A stretch of DNA of 17,138 nucleotides, taken from assembly GCA_022592435.1 (NCBI GenBank), contig JABYQS010000612.1, forward strand, positions 1-17,138. The letters are read 5' to 3'. A program made the translations under genes and the position numbers. This document shows positions 1 through 10,272 of the stretch, piece after piece. The notes beneath the pieces were generated by a model, which was not told where the DNA came from, did no database searches, and was given only the letters and a program-made list of their open reading frames with translations. Position 1 is the stretch's first letter. Each line of letters begins with the position of its first letter. This DNA is from Cerioporus squamosus (lineage: Eukaryota; Basidiomycota; Agaricomycetes; Polyporales; Polyporaceae).

Positions 1-3000
1 CGATGTCGAGGAAGCGGGTTCAGAGTGGCAGGGAAGAGAAGCGGCGCCTCACGGCATGCTCGCGTCACACTACGCGACGCCGTCGTGGTACATATCCGAC
101 AAGTGGTCGGATGTTCTTGGCTGCTACAGTGGCGGCGGGGTTAGAAGGGATCAGAGGGCGCCCGGACATGGCGAGTTCCTGCCGGGCTGGACAAGCATGG
201 CACATGAGCCTCCAGTGTACTGGAGGCATTCGGAATTCGTACGACGTGTTCTCGGTACTGCGGCCTCCAGCGCCAAATTCGTCCGGCATCCCCTGATCGA
301 AGAGGTGGCCGCCCGCAAGATACTGGTATTCATAGAGCACAGATGAGATGTCGCTGTGTTCCCAGTTGGCTGCCCACAGGTACAACGTCAGGGCCGTAGA
401 CGTGCACTTGCACCAAGGCCTAACCGGAATGGGAAGCGCATCGACACAACCTGGGAATTCGTCGCATCCAGGCGTTCGCTTTCCATACATTACAGACCTG
501 CGGGGAAAGATGCGTGGACACTCAGCCGCCGCGGCCCCGGACGTGCGAGCTGTGGAGAACGAGCATTAGTCTGGGTATAGGGACATCATCCGATGCAGGT
601 GGGATTTAGACGGACTTATCGCGGGATCGTTAACTTGTTTCGGCGACAATCATACCCATCCCTCGGCATGGGTACCAATGATGGGTTTCTACTGCAACCG
701 TCCTGCGATCTCGGGACTGTACAGCGCGAAAGACCAGCGACGTTGGGCGGCAGGCCGGCCTTACTGCACTTCGAGGTATGCGGAGAGACATCGCCGTAAA
801 TGGAGAAGAGAGCGCTCAGTCAGCATGTTCACAACAAACTGCCACTCGTTGAACCCCCGAAGGCACGGCGTATCATATGAGTCCCTGGCGAAGTCCTGTC
901 ACCCATCCGGAACTCGCGTTCGGACCTGTTCGGACTGCAATGCTCCCCTGAAGTGCGATCACTCGGACGAGCGGTAGGGACAAACACCGCCGAGGTACAG
1001 TGTTCTTCGTCATGGGTCACACAGGGCAAGTTGAGTCGGCATCGCGAGCAGTGTGAATCGACGGACGGCAAGAGATGTCCGACGGGATCTGCACTAAAGC
1101 GCGCCCTTCGGTCGGCCCCGGGATAGAGCCATATGGTGCTTCACTAAATGGTGGGCTAGGATGGACGACTCCAGCCAGCTCCAGCCAACCACCCTCACAC
1201 AACTTCTGCATGCGAGTGGGCGAGGTACTCAGCCACAACAGAGGCCTCAGGTACTCGCTTCTATCTGATTCTGCTGCGATGTGATACCGACCTTAAGAAC
1301 GGCGCCCGCCAGAGTACGCACGGATCGAGAAACCAGATCGAGACTGTGCACATATGGTTCAACGAGTTCGGACGCACCACTAAGATGGCCGAAAAAACGC
1401 CAGCCCTTGATCCGTGGCAGGACACCAGAGGATGTGTGACGCTGACTCTCGCGAGCGCATCATGTAGTACGTATACATCCGCGCCTCATGGCCCTGGCGG
1501 ACGTATGGCGATTCTGCGGAGCAGGATGGGATCGTGATTGAGCAGATTGGAGCAATACACTCACCGTTTCAACAGAGCGAGCCTCCACAGAGCTTTCATG
1601 TGGTGCTTGCATGCGATCGGAGTCGAGGCTTGATATGTCCATATGTCCGCGTCGTGCCAGCTCATCGACTGATCTCAGGCGCTCAGAGCGAAGTCAGACT
1701 TACGGTGGCATAGGGTCGCATCCCAGCTGCCGGCGCTTTCGCAGGGAGAAGCGCCCGGTACCATCTTCGCGATCGCCTCCGAGTCCCGACGAGCTTCTCC
1801 GAGTCCCAATTGATCGGAGGTACCGCGAGGACCGTGACGACTTCAAGTTCGATGAACCAACGGAGCTGGATATCAAGCTTATTTTGGTGCGGTGGGAATA
1901 TCCTTCTATATACGAATTGCTACTAATAACGACCATATTGACACGACTCCATGGTGACTAGTTGGCCTACAACCCGGGAGTGGCAGAGTCTGCACGACCT
2001 GCATGGCCCGCGATGGTCCGACAGCCTTTGGAATGACGACTGATATGTAATACTGCAGGAAAAAATGCTGCACTGGCTCTCTGTGGTCTTGTGGGATTTA
2101 ACGACTCAAGATCAGTATCCTGTCCATTCAACCTCGGCCCTGCACGGGGCCTATCGGGTCAATTGAAGGTGAGTATTACACAATGTAATGAGTTGGTCGC
2201 GGCCACGCTCCGGTATGCGGACTGTACCTTTGAGACTACGATATGTCAGCCAGGGTTAACCACCTCCAAGAGTGCTTTTGTCTTATCGTAACTTCGGCAC
2301 GCTCAACGCGACGTCGCAAGAGGAAAATTGAACCGCGGCCGATACCCGATCGATTCGGACCTCAACTTGTCATCGCTCAGTTCATACAGATACGGCTCAG
2401 CCTGACTTCGCTTCCAAACACGGTGGTATACATATGGGAGCCAAAGGTTCGCGCCACAACCAAGGACTCAATGGACTGCCTCGTCGGCCGTGTCCACTGA
2501 AAGGACGACATGGAGCACCTGGAACTGGAGGACATGCCGTCTCGGACCACACGGAAGGGCATCGCCAGCCTGCCGAGGGACTCTATAGACACGGGGTGGA
2601 TCCTCTGCTTCTCCGAACAATGACGGACGAAACCTCATCCCAAACCCCACCTAATGACGCAGCCAATTCACTGGCTATCATCGCTTCAGTATCGACCGCA
2701 TGAAGGAAGCTGGGCAACCCCCTTACGATGGGAAGAGGTGAACCATATTCTCCGAGTCATATAGACTCTCTCGCGGATTTGAGTTGAAGAAACATTTCCA
2801 GTGATTTGTCATCCTATGCGAAACGCGCCAAAGGCTACCGTCCGCGGTGCTGGTTGGACATGGTACGTACCCGCGTCCCACTTCGTGTCAAGAATTTGCA
2901 GTCTTGCTGACGCTGCGAGGGCGTATAGAAAGCCTCCTCCACGATAGCAACGGAGAAAGCACATGGAAAGGCTTGAGAACCGTTGCAGTATGTGTTCCCT

Positions 3001-3720
3001 GGACACCTTCTGGCCGACAGCACGGAAGGTTACGACGATCCACCCTGCGTGGCGGAGAACCACCCCGCTTCCCGCGCCTCCGACCCCGCAAGAAGTACGC
3101 TCAGGTCAACGGACCAGGAGGAACCACTGAAGCGTCTCCCCCAGGAAAGAGGCAATGCCGCCGCAGACGGGAACGACTGCATTCTAGACCCGCCACAAGT
3201 CCACCTCGCAGTCACCCATGATCAGATACGGTGCAACCATCGGTACCCATGACATTCGGGCGTTCTGTCGTCGACACTGTCTTCTGATCTCTCCCGGACG
3301 TGTGTGCCACTCATGAGTCTTCTGCCCGCCCCTCTTCGACACGTTCTGTTGTCTGTCTGCTTCCAAGCCCGGTAGGACGGTGAAGCTCCGAACCTGTCAT
3401 GATTGAACTCAGTGGGCAGTGCGGCGCTCACACACCTGTCCTAGAGACTTGCGCCGGTTTGATGTCACTCTACCTTAGTTGACAAACGTGCGTCTGTGCA
3501 AGAACGGTATAATGGCTGGTGCCTGTCTGCTGGAGAATCACAGTACTGTAGCCACAGGACAGATGGTGTACAGGTATGCAAAGCATAGTGTAGCGCTCAA
3601 AGAAAGTGATGGTGATATGAATGGGGGAATAAATATGACCTAGGCTTACTAGGCCTCCGCGAGATCTCAGCGCAAGGCAGCTCGGACGATGTATGCCTTC
3701 TCCCACGGACGTAATGACGG
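1..3720. other. Gene-free stretch, no recognisable gene
   Basis: I read all six frames and found no protein family, RNA gene or mobile element I can name. Open frames are short (at most about 141 codons), overlap each other on both strands, and lack neighbouring splice signals that would join them into a longer protein. The plus strand at about 2243-2762 reads somewhat like degraded coding sequence (see findings). A short perfect palindrome lies at 208-227. The stretch may be old decayed genes or transposon remains, but nothing in it proves that. Confidence 0.6.
208..227. repeat. Perfect 9-bp inverted repeat with 2-nt centre
   Basis: The arms gcctccagt (208-216) and actggaggc (219-227) are exact reverse complements around a GT centre. 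It could fold as a small hairpin or serve as a dyad-symmetric protein site. No gene is recognised nearby, so its role is unknown and it may be chance. Confidence 0.6.
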
Positions 3721-5871
3721 TCAGACCGCAAACGCCTCAACGACGTTCGAGTCCCTCGGGAACAGCTTGACGCGGAACGGGACAGGCGACCGCCCGGAGA
3801 CGCCGTCGTACTCCTTCAGGTCGATTGGCTCGCAGGGAACAGGTTCGACGCTGAACGCCCAGAGAATATGCGCCAGGCTCCAGCCCGGGGAATATCTCCT
3901 TCTCTGCAAGTATGACTGCAGGACAGATGCGCCGTCTACATGGTCAGAAGCAGTATGAGCGCTGGGTGCATGCGCATGCAAATCGCATCTGCACAACGTA
4001 CCCGATGCCGAATGACCAATGATCCCGGTCCATAGGGTCCGGGAGGTGCGCTGACTCGGCAGATGGAAGGCTGTCGTTCAGGTAGCGCTCCGGCCGACAG
4101 CGGAAGCCAGGTAAGACATGGTATATGGAAGGACGAGGAACGACGCACATTGAAGGTGTATGGATTGGGGTGCCGGACAGGATCACGATGCATGGTCCAC
4201 TACGCATTCGAGATTCAGGATGGTCGCAAAGTCCTCAGGCCAAAACGCAACGCACCGTGTTTGCAATGACTACGGTATCCTTCGGGATCCAGTAGCCGTG
4301 GTAGGTGGAGTCTCCCGTACTGAAGTGCGGCGTTCTCAACCAGAATGGATTGTGGAACCGGGCTACTTCCTGACGCGCATCCCGAGCTGTCAGTGAAGCA
4401 CTTCCGGAGATACGTTGCGAGCAAGCGCGTACCTTAGCAATAGCGCGGATGTACGGCAGATCCTTCTCGTCGTCCTCCGTAGGCAATGGGTCCCGACCAC
4501 ATACCCGGTCGAGCTCGGCTTGTGCCTTGGCTTGGATGTCTGGGCATCCTGCGATATGCGCCGCGAACCACTGCTGAATGGAGGCCGTCTGCCGCTCCAG
4601 ATGAGCCCGGAGGAGTCGACGTGAGGTGCAAGTTGAACAGGTACTTACGGTCTCGACGCCGCCAATGATCAGCGTTCCGCACATGATGATTATAGCAAGA
4701 TCGTCGAGGCCTTCTGCCTCACGTGTCTGCAGAAGCGTCTTCGCCAGACAGTCGGGAACGTCGTCGCCGCGCTTCAAGCGCCCCTCGATGTCCGCCAGGA
4801 AGGGCCGGTTGAAGTTCACGATGTCTTCGTGCAACTTCTTTCCGCGTGACGTCATGCGATTGGGCAGCCTCTGCAAGAAGGGGAAGAAGTCGACCAGGTT
4901 GGACACAGATCCGGTCGTGTTCCTATGTCGCAGGAGTTGCGATGTGAGCGAGCCGAGTTGATAGATGGTTAGCGGCACCATCACACTTGAGTGGCACAGG
5001 CAAGCACACACATGAATTCGCGAGAGATGCGTAGGACCTCCTTGACGATTGTGTCGCCCATCGACTCTGTGCGGGTGGTCGATGGGCGCCGTAAATGAGC
5101 ATGAGGATGTTGTTGAGCGCAAACCGGGAAGCGTAGGGCCAGGGAATTACCGCAGTTGCGCCGGCCTTGCTGTCCAGGAAAAGCGTATGGACCATCTCCC
5201 GGGCTTCGAATTCAATCGCCTGACCGTACGTTGAGACCGCTCGAGAAGTGGGCACCTTGTTGGCAGTCCGACGATGTCTCCGCCTGAGTGCGATGGTCAG
5301 CGATATGGTGGAATGGAAGGAGGGAGCCATCCTCGTAGCCCGGGATGCGGTGAACGTATAGGCATGAACAACGGACTTACCAGGTGTCGTTATATCCGGT
5401 GCCCGTAATCCCGCGATGCAGGAGGATGGTCTGCACCTTGATAAACATTTCCTTACGGGACGAGAAGATCGCGCCGTTGGTCACGAGGATGTCTTTGACG
5501 ACGTATGGGTCGGAGAGGATGACGAAGCGCTGGTTCCCGATCATGAAGGAGTAGATCGGGCCATACCTCTTCGCCCAGCGGTGCAAACTGAGCTCTGGGT
5601 ACTTCTTGAGGTACGTGAAGCAACCTGATTGCAGCAGACTAAGTCAGCGGGACCGACACGGGAACATGAAAGGGGACAAACCGAGGAGAGGTAACCCCTT
5701 GGGGCCGGGAGTTATGGTGTTCCCAGCCTTCTCTATCCGCGTTCGATGGAGGAGGAAAAGAGCTCATGCAAAACCCGCAAGAAGTGTGGCAATTTGAAGT
5801 CTGAAGATCAAAGGGGCGACATACCATCCAGGCTGGGATAGAATACCAAGGAATGACGGTGAGGTAGACAT
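3721..5871 (-). pseudogene. Cytochrome P450 monooxygenase pseudogene, nine exons
   Basis: P450s are haem-thiolate monooxygenases anchored in the ER. Exons: 5682-5871, 5381-5624, 5012-5283, 4649-4922, 4433-4588, 4256-4369, 4149-4199, 4002-4093, 3721-3935, about 535 codons, normal for the family. Visible parts: a hydrophobic N-terminal anchor (about residues 17-41), the PGPKGLPLLG hinge (55-64), the C-helix WRRHRR (145-150), the I-helix GGVETT (323-328), EVAR as the ExxR motif (380-383), PER (435-437), and the haem loop FGIGRRICPA with the ligand Cys near 469. Breaks: TGA at 5764-5766 (codon 36); a net one-base loss near 5079-5081; the acceptor of intron 4094-4148 reads CGG instead of CAG; a frame break at 3878-3891; and the haem loop has CPA where CPG is usual. 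The start ATG (5869-5871) is in frame with the anchor. The style resembles basidiomycete microsomal P450s, but the CYP family is not assigned. An assembly error could explain single breaks, but not easily all of them. Confidence 0.92.
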
Positions 5872-6865
5872 AGGAGGAGAGCCTGGCACTAGGAGCCTGC
5901 GGCGGGGTTGGAAGTTGCGCACTCCCAACCCCTCTTATTTCAGTCACAGGAGAGTCCCTGTCGAGAAGGAGCTCTCACAACATCTTGTGGATGTGTATTG
6001 ACAGTGGTCTCCAATGTTATTCAAACAGATACAGGCACTCCGGACGAACGGATGGGAGAAAAAGAGAGTTCTAGAGCCAGAAAATATCAGCGCTCCGAAA
6101 GACTATGCGGCATGACGACCTACCAGATGATGAATATCGTGTTGTCCAGAAACCGTGTTTTGCTAGTATGGCTAGCATGTAACCGACCGACCCAGACGAC
6201 GAGTACGTGAGAGAAACAGACCATATCGCCAGCATCAACCGAATACCATAACAACTTGTCAGAGGAGCCTGCATACTGCCTCTGCCGTGCGTTGCTCGAA
6301 CAATCAGGAGTGAACGCTCGGAGCAGGCTGCTAGTGCGTACACTTGACACGCACGAGTCGCAACAGCGTCGAACAGTGGATGCAGCACCGCATAGCGGCG
6401 AAGATATGTCGACTATCCAGGGCCCGTCGCTGGTTAACTCTCAGGAACTATTGCACCCTGACAAAGACTGCGTCGACTAGGCTGCACAGGGTTCAATTGC
6501 GGTTAAACCTCTAATGGTAGTTAAGTAGTACCTATCTTCCCATCGAGCGCATTATAATACCTCTTCCCGGAGCGCGGAGACCGGTGAGAGTCTTGAACAT
6601 ACTCAAACATTGTAATTGGGTGCAGGGTCGGTCGTGGCGAGTCAGAACCTCAGTTGCCATATTGCGAGAAGCCTATCCTATCAAGTACTGTCCACCATGT
6701 CAGTACGCGTAGTGTAGCACTGGAATAACCGGTACGAGGGGAAACAGGAACTAACCTCACTATATGTTGCGGGCAGAACTTCGAGGCTAACTTGAAGGCA
6801 TCGACGATGCTAGGTCAGTTTACTATCGCTGATTAGTTGACATCCGTTTGGTTCTTCGATATTGT
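5872..6865. other. Intergenic region between P450 pseudogene and tRNA-Phe
   Basis: No gene is recognised. The part next to 5871 should contain the former P450 promoter. On the minus strand an A/T-rich gaaataagagg lies about 65 nt upstream of its ATG and could be a weak TATA-like element, but this is not firm. The remainder has only short overlapping frames. Confidence 0.5.
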
Positions 6866-6938
6866 GCCGGGATAGCTCAGCTGGGAGAGCAACAGACTGA
6901 AGTTCTGGAGGTCGCGTGTTCAATCCACGCTCCTGGCA
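6866..6938 (+). tRNA. tRNA-Phe, anticodon GAA, no intron
   Basis: This 73-nt gene folds into a full cloverleaf. The acceptor GCCGGGA pairs with TCCTGGC (one G-T pair), followed by discriminator A. The D stem is GCTC/GAGC with an 8-nt loop. The anticodon loop is CTGAAGT, giving GAA with G at position 37, as expected for eukaryotic tRNA-Phe. The T arm GCGTG/CACGC with loop TTCAATC is perfect. The internal Pol III promoter is present: an A box beginning TAGCTCAGCTGG and a B box GTTCAATCC. The only blemish is an A-G mismatch at the top of the anticodon stem (27-43). CCA is not encoded, as is normal in eukaryotes. It decodes UUC/UUU codons in the cytosol and is probably functional. Confidence 0.96.
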
Positions 6939-6943
6939 TGTTG

Positions 6944-6947
6944 TTTT
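6944..6947 (+). terminator. Pol III terminator of tRNA-Phe
   Basis: A run of four T on the plus strand begins six bases after the tRNA 3' end (tgttgttttc context). This is the usual minimal eukaryotic RNA polymerase III stop signal at the usual distance. Confidence 0.8.
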
Positions 6948-7258
6948 CTTCGGGCACAAACCCTTTTACTACGGCTTTCTTGTGTTCCTCAGACGGAGTA
7001 TGTTCAGTTTCTATCGATAGTGTACGCTTGCACGATGTCAGAAGGCATTGATTAACAATATAAGTACCTGACATTCTTCGGAGATGGCTGCCCTCACGCC
7101 AGAACATCTCTCAAGTACCCATGGGATGCCTCGAGATGATAGCTGATGCTAACGATATGCAATTGTTATAGTACACTGCGGATAAGTATGTGCTGAAGTA
7201 GCACAAACGTTGGGGAGAGACTTAAGAGATATAGAGCAAGGGATAGCGAGGGTGACCT
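6948..7258. other. Intergenic region between tRNA-Phe and kinase 3' end
   Basis: About 310 bases with no recognisable gene. The right part should contain the 3' untranslated region of the minus-strand kinase gene. A/T-rich patches near 7050-7065 and 7150-7175 are possible polyadenylation regions, but no specific signal is certain. Confidence 0.45.
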
Positions 7259-10200
7259 TCAGCGCCGCGTCCGCCGCGGCAAGGGCAAACCCTTCCGAGG
7301 AGTCTTCGGCGGACGAGAAGGTACAATAAGAGCCGGTTCAGACTGCGTTGCCTCATCCAGTTTCAACTTCTTGCTGCTGGATCCCCCGACGACAACCGAG
7401 AGTTTGATCCTCTGATCGGGCCGCCATGTCGGAGGGACCCTGTCACCGAGCTTCTCGCTGTTTGCCCAAGACAACCTGTCGATCGCGTCCTTCAGGTCTT
7501 GCAGCATGGGTTCATGGGTGAGGACCATGCTGGCGAGCTTCCGCTCAAGTGGCGTTGGTGCCAACTTGGACTCGAGCTCCGGAATATCGATCCGAGTGGT
7601 GGGCGCATCCTCCTCGACGTCACCCTGGCACTCGAACTCCAACGCGACAGAAGGATGCAGCGCCGATGAACAAAGTGATGGAGGAGTTGAAGGACGGGGA
7701 GCTGGACGGGGAGCTGGATAGGGGGCTGAAGGAAGTGAAGCGGTCTCGGATTCGGTGCTGCCAGAGTCGTACTGGAGAACGAAGCGGCGGGCCTTGAACC
7801 ATGAGAGAAGCCTCGTCAGCACAGTATTGACTGCGGGAGCATCGAAGTGCAAGGAGGACCCCTGAAAGACAAGCCGTCCTTGCTCGATCGTGTTGAGTTT
7901 CAACTGCCCGCAGACGTATTCGTCATTGAAGAAGCCGTACTGGTCGAAGAACTCGTCGATGTAGTCGGCGACCGTGGTCCCGATGAAGTTTGACTTGAGG
8001 TATCGCACCGCGTGGTAGAGGATGACGTAGAAGAACGATTCGAGTTCATCGCAGATCTCGACCAACGTCTTCGTGCGCGATAGCAGCGCGACCGACATGT
8101 ACTGCCATGTACCCTGTCCGAGGTCATGAGTATATGTAATGTCATGGGCCGCTGCTAATAGACTCACTGTTCGTTCTGGCTGACGTGGGCCCTCTGTGTC
8201 GATTGGTTTCGCCATCTCCCAGTCAGCGAGCAGCCCCGTGAACGTCATCTGAAGCCGCTGCGCTCCGAATTGGTCCTGGACACGCATGATCCTGGGATAT
8301 ATGAGGATGTTCCCGCTACTGATGTCGCGGTGGAGCAGCTTGGCCTTCTTGTAGGCCTGTTGATGCGCTAACGCAGACGATCAGCATACACAAGGAGGAA
8401 TGGAGACGCGACACTCACCCAAAACACAGTCACGCACGACGTAGATGAGCTGTTTGCCGTTCTGGAACTCGCTCAACGGCAGTGCGACTTCTTCCTCCAC
8501 TAGCCGATAGTGCTTGTGACAGCGTAGTGGGCACTCGGTGCGGAAAGGCAGCTCGCTGAGCCCTTTCGGGGGCGGTACAGCCTCCTCGTCGGCCTCGTCG
8601 AGCTTCCGTTTCGTGCTGGTTGAGGAGGAAGGTCCGCCAACGTTGTCGGCGCATGTCGAGGGAGACGGCGTGGGGTAGGAGTTCTTCTGCTCCCATCATT
8701 GCGGCGTGAGCGTGACTTGGTCGCCGATATCGCCGTGGCAGACGACAGTGGGGACACGAGCGACTTGGGCCTTCTTCAGTCGCTCGAGGATGTCTCCCTC
8801 ACGATCCACGAGGAGATAATGGGCACGCCACGCGTCCTTGAGCCACACAAAGCGCTGAGTCTCACAATCGAGCGCGACATATCCTCGTGTACCCCTCCCC
8901 GCCAGTCCCTTGGCGCGGAAGCGCGGCTTCGCAATGAGGAAGCTCCTCACCGTTTTCCCGTCCGGAACCTCCACGCGGTAGCGTGGCCAGTCTTCGAGTG
9001 ACTCGCGGAACGCCTTCCTTACGTAGGCGAAGACGAGGGGTAGTTTCGGAACTTCGTCAAGCGCGAGGAAGCGCTCCGTGTGGTGTATATCGCTGTCTTG
9101 CTCAACGGCGGCCGTAGTCATGAGTTCGTAGTAGGGGTCGCCGGGAGAGAGGAGATGGGCAGTGGGGTCGAAGCCAAGGAGGACGTTGCAGCAATTCGCG
9201 ACGCGCCAGAGAACGTCCACGAAGAACTTCCACTGCAAGTAGTAGTCGAACTTGTTTGTTACGATAGAACCGGACCGGTCCCAGCGAATGAAGCGGGCCT
9301 TGCGCCCGATGACCAAGAGCGTGAAGACGGCGAGTCGATGCTGGATGGCAAACAGGGATTCGGCATACGTGATGATCTGACCGCGATTCTTGGTGCGGTG
9401 TTCGGAGGTTGCAGGTCGCACTCCATCGGCGGTGTCCTCCTACGGATCTTGGATCGCGTTGCCCTTCGCAGACTTAAACTCGACGGGGATCAGTTGGTCG
9501 GACCAACGTTGCCTTCCGTCACCTGGAGCGTCCTGGAAACGATAGAAAGCGGAGTCGACCTTCTGCCCGTCATCGTCGACCTTCAAGGAGTTCGGTTTGT
9601 CTCCGCAGAAGGCCAGCCGCAACGCGGGTGCGAGTGCAGACTTATTGATGACCTCGACCTAGCAGCCCGCAAGTTAGCCACAACGATGTCGGTACATGGA
9701 AGTAGCACTCACGAATGTAGCGTTCAGATCGTTCTCTGACATGAATTCGGCTTCCTTCAGCTTCTTGAACGGGTTGCGCTTGATAGTCTTTTTGGGAAAA
9801 GTAGTTGTACCAGGGAGTGGGGTAGGGAAGAAGTATTTGCAGAACGTGACAGCGTCTTCACCAACGGCCTTGTGAGCCATGTCGTCGGCTTCGTTCCGGC
9901 GTCGTTGTTGGAGATAGCGGCGAGCAAGTTCAGCGCGGAGGCAGAGTGATTGCCGGCCAGGATTACGATGTAACCAGTGTGGGGTCCAAGGGAGGTCAGC
10001 AAAGTCAGAGAAGAACGTTATCGAGTCGCAGTCAAACATGCTGAGCATGGTCAGAGGAAGGAAGAGACTTACGAGGAAATCAGCGAGGAGCCGACTTCGA
10101 AGTGGCTCAGGCCACTAAATGCCTCGCGACCGTAAACGGAGGGGGGGCACTAGAGTGTAGGCCGGACGACAGAACGTTTGGAAGAGGCAGACAAGCGGAG

Positions 10201-10272
10201 GGGTGGCGGAGGAGTGGACGGTGCCGATGGAGGGTCAGGTTCAGGTTCATGTTTGATGAGTTTGCGCGACAT
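7259..10272 (-). pseudogene. FunK1-type fungal protein kinase with three in-frame stops
   Basis: FunK1 kinases are a fungal eukaryotic-like kinase family expanded in mushrooms; their substrates are largely unknown. Exons: 10073-10272, 9713-10040, 8419-9658, 8168-8367, 7259-8113, exactly 941 codons with all introns GT...AG. Conserved blocks include RGQIITYAE and WKFFVD in the long N-terminal part, FVWLKDAWR (probable ATP-site Lys), the catalytic loop HRDISSGN (602-609), DWE in place of DFG (638-640), GTWQYM, and DELESFFYVILYHAVRY. The tail is Pro/Ser-rich and ends in basic residues. Introns of 54 (9659-9712), 51 (8368-8418) and 54 nt (8114-8167) are typical; the first (10041-10072) is only 32 nt. 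Stops interrupt the frame at codon 41 (TAG, 10150-10152), codon 249 (TAG, 9440-9442) and codon 497 (TGA, 8696-8698), all before the catalytic loop. I infer a recently inactivated gene. The start ATG (10270-10272) and first exon are less certain than the rest. Confidence 0.88.
7692..7727 (-). repeat. 12-bp tandem repeat coding for Pro-Ala-Pro-Arg units
   Basis: On the plus strand the unit ggacggggagct occurs twice exactly (7692-7703, 7704-7715) and once with two changes (7716-7727). In the kinase frame it encodes the Pro-rich PAPRPAPR stretch of the C-terminal tail. This is a small coding minisatellite that probably varies in length. Confidence 0.75.

Noticed and set aside
65..490. 141-codon minus-strand ORF as a gene
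   Set aside because: I compared it with oxidoreductase and P450 patterns and found no motif; it has no convincing splice or start context.
4235..5122. Single 295-codon ORF as a gene
   Set aside because: It is several P450 exons plus in-frame introns read through; its first residues come from a shifted frame and an intron.
7259..8287. Single 342-codon ORF as an intact short gene
   Set aside because: It is only the 3' part of the kinase. It contains a 54-nt intron (8114-8167) read as protein and lacks the catalytic loop, which lies just upstream in the same exon.
8639..8698. Intron that would remove the TGA at 8696
   Set aside because: The only close GT...AG choices are 30 nt (too short), or 60 nt which deletes the conserved VCHGDIGDQVT block, so the stop is better read as a mutation.
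9376..9442. Intron that would remove the TAG at 9440
   Set aside because: A GTAGGA...CAG span of 67 nt exists, but splicing it shifts the frame away from the conserved ITYAESLFAIQHR block.
9080..9739. 219-codon plus-strand frame
   Set aside because: It lies antisense to the long FunK1 exon, whose minus-strand translation clearly matches the kinase family.
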